NCBI GenBank assembly: GCA_964423835.1
Contig: CAYRGJ010000043.1
Location: 1 to 19,225, forward strand
Length of the DNA: 19,225 bases
Source of the DNA: JAFGCL01 sp964423835
GTDB lineage: Bacteria > Chloroflexota > Dehalococcoidia > UBA2247 > RBG-13-53-26
Direction: 5' to 3'
The notes under the pieces are model-generated. The model did not search any database. It saw nothing but the letters and a program-made list of their open reading frames with translations, and was not told the DNA's origin. Below are positions 1-6,616 of the stretch, piece by piece; positions within the stretch are counted from its first letter, which is position 1, and every line of letters starts with the position of its first letter. Both the position numbers and the translations under genes were made by a program.

Positions 1-1
1 C

Positions 2-40
2 AAATCGCTCAAACACGGAAAGCAGGATTCCGCCGACTAA
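2..40 (+). CDS. 3' end of an unidentified gene (partial)
   Basis: The first bases read in one frame as a short basic/polar tail, KSLKHGKQDSAD, ending in TAA at 38-40. A TTGACA-like element and a long untranslated leader follow, so a gene end here is plausible. The gene enters from outside the window and 12 residues are too few to identify it. The other two plus frames also run to stops within about 60 bases, so the frame choice rests only on the clean TAA placed just before promoter-like sequence. Confidence 0.3.
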   Translation, partial: KSLKHGKQDSAD

Positions 41-70
41 GGGTTGACAGTTACGTGTGACGCTGGTCGC

Positions 71-100
71 TTCGGGCCGATCGCCCGTTCGTGATATCAT
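71..100 (+). promoter_or_regulatory. Putative extended -10 promoter for the CoA-binding/rubrerythrin operon
   Basis: TGATATCAT at 92-100 is an extended -10 element (TGn followed by TATCAT). A weak -35, TTCGGG at 71-76, lies 18 bases upstream. A TTGACA at 44-49 has no good -10 partner at 16-18 bases. Transcription would start near 107 and give a leader of about 60 nt before the ATG at 167, which has GGAGG at 156-160. Confidence 0.45.
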
Positions 101-166
101 TTAGGCGAGCCTCAGTGCCATCCCATATATCCGACGAGTCCTCGTGACCGTCGCTGGAGGTCAGCC

Positions 167-577
167 ATGAGCGAGATGAGCCCGGAGCGGAGGATACTGA
201 CCGGCTGCCATACAGTAGCGGTGGTGGGGATGTCGCCCGATGAGGACCGCCCCAGCCATGGCGTCTTCTGCTACCTCAGGGACCAGGGATACCGGGTGAT
301 ACCGGTCAACCCCCGGTTCCCGCAAATCCTGGGACGGGACTGCTATCCCGACCTGGCCGCCATCCCGGAGAAGGTCGATGTGGTGAACATCTTCCGCCGG
401 TCCGAGGACGTCCCGCCCGTGGTGGACCAGGCTATCGAGATCGGGGCCAGGGCGGTGTGGATGCAGCGCGGCATCGTCAACGAAGGAGCCGCCGGGCGGG
501 CCAGGGCAGCGGGCCTGGAGGTGGTGATGGACAAGTGCATCAAAATCGAGCATCTCAAGATGAACGAAACGCGTTAG
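167..577 (+). CDS. CoA-binding domain protein (YccU/CoA_binding_2 type)
   Basis: A 136-residue protein consisting of a single Rossmann-like CoA-binding domain. Visible marks are the N-terminal beta strand and glycine turn VAVVGMSPDEDRPSHGV (about 17-33), the strand YRVIPVNPRF, the DVVNIFRRSEDVPPVVDQAI segment and the GARAVWMQRGIVN strand, all typical of this short family. Such proteins bind CoA or a related nucleotide in the cytoplasm; no precise reaction is established. The ATG at 167 is preceded by GGAGG with 6-nt spacing. It is first in a run with rubrerythrin (14-nt gap), a flavoprotein and a ferritin-like protein, suggesting a redox-related operon. The length is normal and nothing looks broken. 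The family call is secure; the physiological role is unknown. Confidence 0.85.
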   Translation: MSEMSPERRILTGCHTVAVVGMSPDEDRPSHGVFCYLRDQGYRVIPVNPRFPQILGRDCYPDLAAIPEKVDVVNIFRRSEDVPPVVDQAIEIGARAVWMQRGIVNEGAAGRARAAGLEVVMDKCIKIEHLKMNETR

Positions 578-591
578 CAAGGGAGGAAAGA

Positions 592-1095
592 GTGGGCCAG
601 ACTATCGACAACCTGCAGCAGGCATTCGCCGGAGAAAGCCAGGCCAACCGTAAGTACCTTTTCTTCGCCGAGAAGGCAGATGATGAGGGGCAGAAGCAGA
701 TCGCCCGGCTCTTCCGGGCCGCGGCGGAGGCTGAGACGGTGCATGCCCGCAATCACTTGAGGGCCCTGCAGGGCATCAAGTCCACGTGGGACAACCTGTC
801 GGCGGCCATCGGCGGCGAGCATCACGAGTTCACCCAGATGTACCCCGGGTTCATCCAGGAGGCCGAGGCCGAGGCGCACAGCAGCGCCAGGCGCAGCTTC
901 GACCTGGCCAACCAGGTGGAGCAGACGCATCACGGCCTGTTCCAGTCCGCCCTTCAGGGACTCGATCAGGGACAGGCCATGCCGGACCAGCCGTACTTCG
1001 TGTGCCAGGTGTGCGGGCATACCGTGGCCGGGGCCGCCCCGGACAAGTGCCCGGTCTGCGGCGCGCTGGCGAAGGCCTTCAAGAGGGTCGACTGA
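592..1095 (+). CDS. Rubrerythrin
   Basis: Rubrerythrin, a cytoplasmic non-haem di-iron peroxidase that reduces hydrogen peroxide in anaerobes. The 167-residue protein has a ferritin-like four-helix domain (about 1-130) and a C-terminal rubredoxin domain. Di-iron ligands visible by family pattern include E15 (GES), E48 and H51 (EAETVHARNH), with further glutamates in the GGEHHEF and EAEAEAH helices. The rubredoxin-type Fe(Cys)4 site is C138/C141 (CQVCG) and C153/C156 (CPVCG). I chose the GTG at 592 because it opens with the conserved N-terminus (MGQTIDNLQQAFAGESQANR) and has GGGAGG at 581-586. Longer reading to 457 would overlap the previous gene and adds arginine-rich shadow sequence. The 11-nt gap to the flavoprotein downstream supports co-transcription; electrons may come from that flavoprotein or a rubredoxin/ferredoxin (inference). 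Confidence 0.93.
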   Translation: MGQTIDNLQQAFAGESQANRKYLFFAEKADDEGQKQIARLFRAAAEAETVHARNHLRALQGIKSTWDNLSAAIGGEHHEFTQMYPGFIQEAEAEAHSSARRSFDLANQVEQTHHGLFQSALQGLDQGQAMPDQPYFVCQVCGHTVAGAAPDKCPVCGALAKAFKRVD

Positions 1096-1106
1096 GTCTG
1101 GCAGCC

Positions 1107-1703
1107 ATGGCGGTCTTGAGGGTCCTGGGGATCATGGGAAGCCCGAGGCTGGGCGGCAACACCGACCTTCTTCTCGATGCGGCGCTGGAGGGAGCGCTGC
1201 GGCTTGGCGCGGACGTGGAGAAGGTGGTCGTGGACCGGCTGAACATATCGCCCTGCCGCGAGCACTACGGTTGCCTGGACGACGGCCAGTGCGTCATCAG
1301 GGACGATATGGACGAGCTGTATCCCAGGCTGGTGGAGGCGGGCTGCGTCGTAGTCGCTTCGCCGGTCTTCTTCTACGGCGTCACGGCTCAGCTCAAGGCC
1401 CTCATCGACCGCTGTCAGGCCCTGTGGGCCCGCAAGCACATTCTCAAGCAGACCTGGCCGACAGCGGGCCGCGGGGGAGCTTTCATCAGCGTGGGGGCCA
1501 CCAGCGGAGAGAAGCTCTTCGAGGGGTCCGTGGCCACCATCCGGTACTTCTTCAAAACCATCGGCGTGGAGTACAGCGAGGAGCTGCTGGTCCGCGGAGT
1601 GGACCACAAGGGCGACATCAGGCAGCACCCATCGGGGCTGCGGGACGCCTTTGAGCTGGGCGGGCGGCTGGCCCGCCCGGACCTGACCGGGAAGACCGGC
1701 TGA
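1107..1703 (+). CDS. NADPH-dependent FMN reductase / iron-sulfur flavoprotein family
   Basis: A flavodoxin-fold protein of 198 residues. The FMN phosphate loop is GSPRLGGNTD (about 11-20), and the second conserved block is ASPVFFYGVTAQLKALIDR. Between them is SPC-REHYGC-LDDGQCVIRDDM, the place where iron-sulfur flavoproteins (Isf) carry the compact motif C-x2-C-x2-C-x4-7-C. Here the series is C50, H53, C56, C62: the second cysteine is a histidine. The protein may therefore bind FMN only, or an unusual 3Cys/1His cluster. The start at 1107 is chosen because the fold begins there (MAVLRVLGIMGS); the ribosome binding site is weak, consistent with coupling to rubrerythrin 11 nt upstream. Likely role is electron transfer to the neighbouring peroxide-reducing proteins, which is inference from context. 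Confidence 0.85.
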   Translation: MAVLRVLGIMGSPRLGGNTDLLLDAALEGALRLGADVEKVVVDRLNISPCREHYGCLDDGQCVIRDDMDELYPRLVEAGCVVVASPVFFYGVTAQLKALIDRCQALWARKHILKQTWPTAGRGGAFISVGATSGEKLFEGSVATIRYFFKTIGVEYSEELLVRGVDHKGDIRQHPSGLRDAFELGGRLARPDLTGKTG

Positions 1704-1747
1704 AGAGGATGCCGGCACGTACAGCCGGAAGAGGAGGCACCCAGGAG

Positions 1748-2278
1748 ATGACTCACCACATGGAGAAGGCCACCAGGGCCCTGGAGACGGCGCTGCAGCT
1801 GGAGGCGGAGGGCCAGAAGTTCTATCTCGATGCCGCCGCCAGGGGCGGCACGCCCGTGCTGACGAAGTTCTTCCAGCGGCTGGCGGCGGATGAGGACCAG
1901 CACGCCCGTAAGGCCAGGGAGATCTACGAAGCCATCAAGGCCAGCAGGGGCTGGCCGGAGAAGGAGACCTCGTTCCAGCATGCCACCACCATCAAGAGCG
2001 TCCTCGATGAGGCCTTCGAGGACATGGACGCCGCGCCGGTGAAGCCGGCGGAGGCGGAGCTGGAGGCCTTCAAGACGGCCATGGCGTTGGAGGACCGGAG
2101 CTACAGCTTCTACAAGGCGCGCCTCGAGGAGGCGGAGTCCCCGCACGAGAAGTCCTTCTACAAGGCGCTGTCCGGCGAAGAGAGGGTGCACTACCTGGCC
2201 CTCCTCGACTCCTACGAGTACCTGTCCAACCCCCAGGGCTGGTTCAGCCGGAAGGAGCGGTGGAGCCTGGACGGCTAG
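1748..2278 (+). CDS. Ferritin-like/rubrerythrin-family protein without rubredoxin domain
   Basis: A 176-residue all-helical protein of the rubrerythrin-like ferritin family. It has paired di-iron-type helices: ALQLEAEGQKFYLDAA and ADEDQHARKAREIYEAI in the first half, AMALEDRSYSFYKARLEEAE and LSGEERVHYLALLDSYEYL in the second, giving the repeated E...ExxH pattern. There is no CxxC pair, so the rubredoxin domain of classical rubrerythrin is absent. The C-terminus WFSRKERWSLDG resembles the tails of related anaerobe proteins. I prefer the ATG at 1748 (GGAGG at 1733-1737, 10 nt away) over an in-frame ATG at 1709, which adds an unconserved arginine/glycine stretch. It lies 44 nt after the flavoprotein and is probably in the same operon. 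Function is probably oxidative protection or iron handling. Confidence 0.85.
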   Translation: MTHHMEKATRALETALQLEAEGQKFYLDAAARGGTPVLTKFFQRLAADEDQHARKAREIYEAIKASRGWPEKETSFQHATTIKSVLDEAFEDMDAAPVKPAEAELEAFKTAMALEDRSYSFYKARLEEAESPHEKSFYKALSGEERVHYLALLDSYEYLSNPQGWFSRKERWSLDG

Positions 2279-2325
2279 CCCCGCCAGCCGCGGGTCTCAT
2301 TGCAGCCTGCGGCGGCCAGCGTGTC

Positions 2326-2355
2326 TTGACACTGCCTCCGCCGCCTCAGTAACAT
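2326..2355 (+). promoter_or_regulatory. Putative sigma-70-type promoter of the Crp/Fnr regulator
   Basis: TTGACA at 2326-2331 and TAACAT at 2350-2355, separated by 18 bases. The -35 is a full consensus match and the -10 matches four of six. Transcription would begin near 2362, about 40 nt before the ATG at 2403. No clear Shine-Dalgarno sequence precedes that ATG. Confidence 0.55.
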
Positions 2356-2402
2356 AGGCTGAAGCGCGGGGCGAGCGAGCTCTGTGCGCGGGCGCGCGGA
2401 CG

Positions 2403-3083
2403 ATGGCCATAGATGTTGACCAGCTGAAGGGGATTCCCTACTTCGCCGGCCTGAGTGACTCGGACCTGGAGGCCGTAGCCCAGCACATGTTCGAGCAGAC
2501 CTTTCGCCGCGGCGACATGATCCTCCTGGAAGACGACCCCTCCGGCGTCATCTACTTCGTCGTCTCGGGAGCGGTGAAGAGCTTCAAGACTTCGATTGAA
2601 GGCAAGGAGCAGATCCTCTGCCTGCTGCGGGCGGGCGAGTCCTTCAATGATGTGCCCGTCCTCGATGGCGGGGCCAACCTGGCCAGCGCGGTGGCCATCA
2701 CGCCCGTTCTGCTCTACGGCATGACCCGGACGGATCTGGAGGAGCTCCTCCGGGAGAGCCCGGCAGTGGCCATGAACGTCATCAAGGTGCTGTCCAAGAA
2801 GGTGCGGCACTTCGTGTCGATGGTCGAGGACCTGTCCTTCCGGGACGTGACCAGCCGGGTGGCCAAGCTCCTTCTGGAGTACGCCGCGGACCATGGCGCC
2901 CCCGAGGAGCCCCACCGGCCCAGGCTCACGCAGCAGGAGATGGCGGCCATGGTGGGCACGGCGCGGGAGGTGGTGGGACGGTCCCTGAAGGCCCTGGAGG
3001 ATGAAGGGGCCATCAGGATGGACCGGCACCGGATAGTGGTCACCAACCGGAAGGCCCTGCAGCAGATGGGCGGGGTGAGCTAG
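2403..3083 (+). CDS. Crp/Fnr-family transcriptional regulator
   Basis: A 226-residue regulator with an N-terminal cyclic-nucleotide-binding-type beta barrel (about 10-125), a long dimer helix (about 125-155) and a C-terminal winged helix. The helix-turn-helix is LTQQEMAAMVGTAREVVGRSLKALEDEGAI (about 175-204, split here only for description), with the recognition helix around TAREVVGRSLKAL. The pocket segment reads GESFNDVPVLDGGANLASA. It lacks both the glutamate and the arginine that contact cAMP in E. coli Crp, so cAMP is unlikely to be the ligand. Only one cysteine (C73) lies in the sensor domain, so an Fnr-type 4Fe-4S cluster is also unlikely. It sits between the rubrerythrin cluster and a ferredoxin, so redox or small-molecule control of these neighbours is a fair guess, not shown. 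Confidence 0.9.
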   Translation: MAIDVDQLKGIPYFAGLSDSDLEAVAQHMFEQTFRRGDMILLEDDPSGVIYFVVSGAVKSFKTSIEGKEQILCLLRAGESFNDVPVLDGGANLASAVAITPVLLYGMTRTDLEELLRESPAVAMNVIKVLSKKVRHFVSMVEDLSFRDVTSRVAKLLLEYAADHGAPEEPHRPRLTQQEMAAMVGTAREVVGRSLKALEDEGAIRMDRHRIVVTNRKALQQMGGVS

Positions 3084-3112
3084 GTCACATATCCGGGCTT
3101 GACAGCTGTGAC
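3084..3112. promoter_or_regulatory. Inverted repeat between the regulator and the ferredoxin
   Basis: GTCACA at 3084-3089 and TGTGAC at 3107-3112 form a perfect 6-bp inverted repeat with a 17-base spacer that contains a TTGACA (3099-3104). The half-sites resemble Crp-type TGTGA/TCACA but face outward, opposite to the usual Crp palindrome. It begins directly after the regulator stop codon and lies 27 bases before the ferredoxin ATG. No good -10 pairs with the TTGACA at normal spacing, so both promoter and operator remain tentative. Confidence 0.3.
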
Positions 3113-3138
3113 ACAATATGGAGTGCGTAGGGTTCTAG

Positions 3139-3372
3139 ATGTATGACATGCCCATCATCGATGCCAACCTGTGCAACGGCTGTGGCCTCTGCATGACGGT
3201 GTGCGATTGCGGCGCCCTGATTATCACCGGAAGCATCGTGGTCGTGCACGAGACAGAGGAGTGCGGCTATTGTACGGAGTGCGAGGCGGTGTGCCCTACC
3301 GGGGCCATCCAGTGCCCCTACGAGATCGTCGTAGAGGACTTTGAGCAGTCCCTGGAGCAGGGCTTCCGATAG
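3139..3372 (+). CDS. 2[4Fe-4S] ferredoxin
   Basis: A 77-residue small electron carrier with two 4Fe-4S motifs: C12-x2-C15-x2-C18-x3-C22 (CNGCGLCMTVC) and C42-x2-C45-x2-C48-x3-C52 followed by Pro (CGYCTECEAVCP). Two further cysteines occur: C24, two residues after the first motif where a Pro would be usual, and C59. The acidic tail (VVEDFEQSLEQGFR) is typical of clostridial-type ferredoxins. The start may be the ATG at 3139 or at 3148 (MPIIDANLC); both lack a strong ribosome binding site. It follows the Crp/Fnr-type regulator by 55 nt and converges with hemW. Probable role is low-potential electron transfer in the cytoplasm; the specific partner cannot be told. Confidence 0.88.
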   Translation: MYDMPIIDANLCNGCGLCMTVCDCGALIITGSIVVVHETEECGYCTECEAVCPTGAIQCPYEIVVEDFEQSLEQGFR

Positions 3373-3381
3373 CGCCATCTC

Positions 3382-3396
3382 CGGGCATGCGGCCCG
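3382..3396. terminator. Short hairpin in the convergent gap between ferredoxin and hemW
   Basis: CGGGC-ATGCG-GCCCG forms a 5-bp stem with a 5-nt loop in the 36-base gap between two converging genes. There is no T-run on either strand, so it is at best a weak bidirectional terminator. Confidence 0.25.
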
Positions 3397-3408
3397 TCCA
3401 GCCCTGGA

Positions 3409-4557
3409 CTAGCCCAGTACCCTGGCCAGGATGGAGTTGGAAGTAAGGGCCCGCCCGGGCGCCAGCCGGTACCTGCCGCCATCCCGGACCACCAGCCCCG
3501 CGTCAGCCATCTCATCAAGCCGCGCCCGCAGGCCCCGCATGGCCCCTTCCCCGTAGCGCCCTGCCATTTCCTCAGCCGGCAACCCCTCGACGAGCAGCCG
3601 CAGGCGCAGCATGGCCTCCTCCGCCGCCTTCTCCTCTTCCCCCAGGCGCTCCTCATCCTCCACGGCGGCCCCGGGGCCGCGCAGGTAGGCCGTCAGGTCG
3701 GCCCGGTTCCTCCAGCGCCGGCCGCCCATGTGGGAAGCGGCGCCCGGACCCAGGCCCAGGTATTCGCCGCCGCGCCAGTAGTTGACGTTGTGCCGGCACT
3801 CCCTGCCCGGGAGGCAGAAGTTGGAGATCTCGTAGTGGATGAATCCCCTCTGCGCCAGCGTGGAGCATGCCCCCTCGAAAAGGTCCGCCTGAGCATCATC
3901 GTCGGGCAGATCAGCCGGCGGATGCCGGGCCAGGCGGGTCCCCGGCTCCAGAGAGAGGCAGTAGAGGGAGAAGTGGCCAACGCCAATGGTGATCAGTCGC
4001 TCCAGCGCCGGACCCAGAGTGAGCGAGGGCCCGGGGCAACCGGCCTCGCCAGAGAGAGGAGTCCCGCGCCGGGCCGCGCCGGGAAGGCCGGCAATGAGAT
4101 CGGCCGAGACATGGGGGAATCCTGTCTCCAGGGCCCGGGACACGGCCTCCACGGCCTGCCGGGCGCTGTGAGCCCGGCCCACGCTGCGCAGCTCTTCGTC
4201 TGACAGCGACTGAACGCCGATCGACACCCGATGGAAGCCCGACGCCAGCGCCGCCCGCAGCCACTCCTCCGAAGCCGACTCGGGGTTGGCCTCAATAGTA
4301 GCCTCCGCCAGGCGGGTCAGGTCAAAGGACTGCTTCAGGCCCTCGACCAGCCGCCGCAGGCTGGCCGCATCCAGGAGGCTGGGGGTGCCCCCGCCCAGGT
4401 ACAGCGTCTCAAAAGAGAGGCCGGGGTGCCGCCCGGCCTCGTCCAGGACGGCATCCACCCACTCCGGGACCAGGTCAAGGTGCCCGGCCACCGAGTAGAA
4501 ATCACAGTAGGCGCACTTGGAGACGCAGAAGGGGACGTGGACGTAGAGCCCTCTCAC
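3409..4557 (-). CDS. hemW: HemW-type radical SAM protein (haem chaperone, HemN-like)
   Basis: A 382-residue radical SAM protein. The cluster motif C11-x3-C15-x2-C18 followed by D-F (PFCVSKCAYCDF) is of HemW type; it lacks the extra cysteine of true HemN. The haem-binding signature HNVNYW and the EYLGLGPGAASH block are also HemW marks. HemW proteins are reported to bind and deliver haem rather than oxidise coproporphyrinogen, although databases often label them so. I start at the GTG at 4557: the protein then begins MRGLYVHVPFC, the usual N-terminus, and the start shares one base with the lepA stop (TAGTG), suggesting translational coupling. Around residues 161-180, after GLPG, there is an extra segment of about 14 residues rich in Gly and Pro compared with the usual spacing. 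The gene is otherwise complete. Confidence 0.88.
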   Translation of the reverse strand: MRGLYVHVPFCVSKCAYCDFYSVAGHLDLVPEWVDAVLDEAGRHPGLSFETLYLGGGTPSLLDAASLRRLVEGLKQSFDLTRLAEATIEANPESASEEWLRAALASGFHRVSIGVQSLSDEELRSVGRAHSARQAVEAVSRALETGFPHVSADLIAGLPGAARRGTPLSGEAGCPGPSLTLGPALERLITIGVGHFSLYCLSLEPGTRLARHPPADLPDDDAQADLFEGACSTLAQRGFIHYEISNFCLPGRECRHNVNYWRGGEYLGLGPGAASHMGGRRWRNRADLTAYLRGPGAAVEDEERLGEEEKAAEEAMLRLRLLVEGLPAEEMAGRYGEGAMRGLRARLDEMADAGLVVRDGGRYRLAPGRALTSNSILARVLG

Positions 4558-6347
4558 TACTCGTCCAGCTTGAGCAGGGACAGGAAGGCCTCCTGGGGAA
4601 CCTCTACCGCGCCCACCATCTTCATCCGCTTCTTCCCTTCCCGCTGTTTCTCCAGGAGCTTCCTCTTGCGGGTGACATCCCCGCCATAGCACTTGGCCAG
4701 AACGTCCTTTCGCATGGGAGCGATGTCCTCCCGGGCGATGACGTTGCCGTTGATGGCCGCCTGGAGAGGGACCTTGAACTGCTGCCGGGGTATAAGCTTC
4801 CTCAGCTTGTGCACCAGGGCCCTGCCCCGGGACACCGCGCTCTCCCGGGTGGCAATGTAAGAGAAGGCGTCCACCGGATCACCATTGACCAGGATGTCCA
4901 CCTTGACCAGGTCGCCCGGCCGGTAGCCGATGAACTCGTAGTCCATGCTGGCGTAGCCCCGGCTGACACTCTTCAGCCGGTCATAGTAGTCCGCAATGGT
5001 CTCCACCAGGGGAAAATCGTAGGTCAGGATGACCCTCCTGGTGTCAGGGTGATCCATGCTCACCAGCGCCCCGCGCCGGTTGTTGGAGAGCTCCATAACC
5101 GGGCCGACATGCTCCAGCGGCAGAACGATGTGGGCCCGGATCACGGGCTCCTCGATGCGTTCGATCTCCTGGGGCCTGGGGAACTTGGAGGGGTTGTCGA
5201 TCATCAGCGTCTGGCCTTTGGTGGTCACCACGCGGTAGACAACCGACGGCATGGTGGCGATCAGGTCCTGCTCGTACTCCCGGCGCAGCCGCTCTATGGT
5301 GATCTCCATGTGCAGCATGCCCAGAAAGCCCACCCGGAACCCGTGGCCCAGCGCCGCCGAGCTCTCCTTCTCGTAGACGATGGCCGAGTCGTTGAGCTGG
5401 AACTTCTCCAGGGCCATCTGGAGCTTGGCGTAGTCGCTGGTATTGATGGGATACAGCCCGCAGAACACCATTGGCTGCAATCGCCGGAAGCCCGGAATGG
5501 CGGGGGTGTCCGGGTACTCCGGGGAGATGAGGGTGTCCCCCACACTGACGTCCGCCACGTCCCGGATCATGGCCCCCACGTAGCCCACGTCCCCGGCCAC
5601 CAGCCTGGGGGCGGCCGTCTCCTGCGGCAGGAAGAAGCCCACCTCTGTGACGTCGCAGCTCTTGCCGGTGGACTTGATCATGACCTTCTGGCCCGGCGCC
5701 AGGCTGCCGGAAAACAGGCGGACGTGCGCGATGGCGCCCTTGTAGGCGTCATAGTGGGAGTCGAAGATCAGAGCGCGAAGGGGCGCGTCCGGCTCATCTC
5801 CGGGCGGCGGGACCCGGGAGACAATGGCCTCCAGCAGCTCCGGCACCCCGGTGCCGTCCTTGGCCGAGACCAGGAGGGCGTCGAAGCCCGAGAGCCCCAG
5901 CAGCTCCTCGAACTCCAGCCGGCACTCGTCGACCATGGCATTGGGCAGGTCGATCTTATTGATGACGGGAATGATCTCCAGCCCGGCATCGACGGCGAAG
6001 TAGGCGTTGCCGATGGTCTGAGCCTCCACCCCCTGAGAGGCGTCCACCAGGAGCACAGCGCCTTCGCAAGCCTTCAGGCTGCGGGACACCTCGTAGTTGA
6101 AGTCGATGTGGCCCGGCGTGTCGATCAGGTTCAGGACGTAGTCCCGGCCGTCCCGGGCCCGGTACGAAATCCGCACGGGCTTGGCCTTGATGGTGATGCC
6201 GCGCTCGCGCTCCAGGTCCATGCTGTCCAGCACCTGCTCCATGGCGGAGGTGTGGATGACGCCAGCCAGCTCCAGGATGCGGTCCGCCAGGCTGGACTTG
6301 CCATGGTCAATATGGGCAATGATGCAGAAATTCCTGATGTTTCTCAT
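4557..6347 (-). CDS. lepA: Elongation factor 4 (LepA), ribosome back-translocating GTPase
   Basis: LepA/EF-4, 596 residues from the ATG at 6347, is a translational GTPase that acts on stalled or mistranslocated ribosomes. The G motifs are intact: AHIDHGKS (P-loop, residues 11-18), RERGITIKA (switch I), DTPGHIDF (G3), NKIDL (G4) and SAKDGTG (G5). The EF-G-like domains and the LepA-specific C-terminal domain follow, ending RKRKLLEKQREGKKRMKMVG...LLKLDE, a family hallmark. I chose ATG 6347 because the protein then opens MRNIRNFCIIAHIDHGKS as in most LepA proteins. A GTG at 6371 would add eight residues (MRHKLVIN). Neither start has a clear Shine-Dalgarno sequence. lepA and hemW are commonly adjacent in bacteria; here they overlap by one base and are surely co-transcribed. 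Confidence 0.96.
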   Translation of the reverse strand: MRNIRNFCIIAHIDHGKSSLADRILELAGVIHTSAMEQVLDSMDLERERGITIKAKPVRISYRARDGRDYVLNLIDTPGHIDFNYEVSRSLKACEGAVLLVDASQGVEAQTIGNAYFAVDAGLEIIPVINKIDLPNAMVDECRLEFEELLGLSGFDALLVSAKDGTGVPELLEAIVSRVPPPGDEPDAPLRALIFDSHYDAYKGAIAHVRLFSGSLAPGQKVMIKSTGKSCDVTEVGFFLPQETAAPRLVAGDVGYVGAMIRDVADVSVGDTLISPEYPDTPAIPGFRRLQPMVFCGLYPINTSDYAKLQMALEKFQLNDSAIVYEKESSAALGHGFRVGFLGMLHMEITIERLRREYEQDLIATMPSVVYRVVTTKGQTLMIDNPSKFPRPQEIERIEEPVIRAHIVLPLEHVGPVMELSNNRRGALVSMDHPDTRRVILTYDFPLVETIADYYDRLKSVSRGYASMDYEFIGYRPGDLVKVDILVNGDPVDAFSYIATRESAVSRGRALVHKLRKLIPRQQFKVPLQAAINGNVIAREDIAPMRKDVLAKCYGGDVTRKRKLLEKQREGKKRMKMVGAVEVPQEAFLSLLKLDE

Positions 6348-6417
6348 ATTTATGACAAGTTTATGGCGCACGCCATATAAAGTCTACCGCTTTGAGGGGA
6401 AGTCTGCCGTCCGACAA

Positions 6418-6498
6418 GGCGGACGGGCCGTCCTCAGCCTCGCGGGCGGACGGGCCGTCCTCAGCCTCGCGAGTAGACGGGCCGTCCCAGAGCCACGC
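6418..6498. repeat. 27-bp tandem repeat with internal palindrome
   Basis: Two perfect adjacent 27-bp copies (6418-6444 and 6445-6471) and a degenerate third (about 6472-6498) lie between lepA and the aldolase gene. Each copy contains the 13-bp near-palindrome GGACGGGCCGTCC; the third has AGACGGGCCGTCC. Related fragments (GGCAGACGCCGTCTG near 6500 and GCAGACGGGCCGG near 6526) extend the pattern to about 6547. The copies abut directly without unique spacers. Each could form a GC-rich hairpin. Function unknown. Confidence 0.8.
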
Positions 6499-6616
6499 AG
6501 GCAGACGCCGTCTGTGGTTTCTAAGGCAGACGGGCCGGTCCGCCCGTGGCCAGCCCTGGCCGACGGGACGGCGTTGCGCCGCGCAATAGCCGCCGGGCGG
6601 GTTCGAAGGGCTCCGG

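Noticed and set aside
44..72. TTGACA at 44-49 as the -35 of the first operon
   Set aside because: Only TCGCTT or CGCTTC lie at 17-18 bases, poor -10 matches; the extended -10 at 92-100 is better.
1093..1095. TGA of rubrerythrin (and of other genes here) as a further selenocysteine codon
   Set aside because: The protein is full length with a complete rubredoxin domain, and the next gene follows at once; the downstream reading does not extend any domain.
4558..4692. N-terminal extension of HemW into lepA
   Set aside because: The extension is low-complexity antisense-like sequence inside the conserved LepA C-terminus; the family N-terminus begins at GTG 4557.
4809..6380. Long open frame (523 codons) opposite lepA
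   Set aside because: Same reason: it mirrors a conserved gene, has biased composition and no recognisable domain.
6418..6498. CRISPR array
   Set aside because: The 27-bp copies abut directly with no unique spacers, and no cas gene is present.
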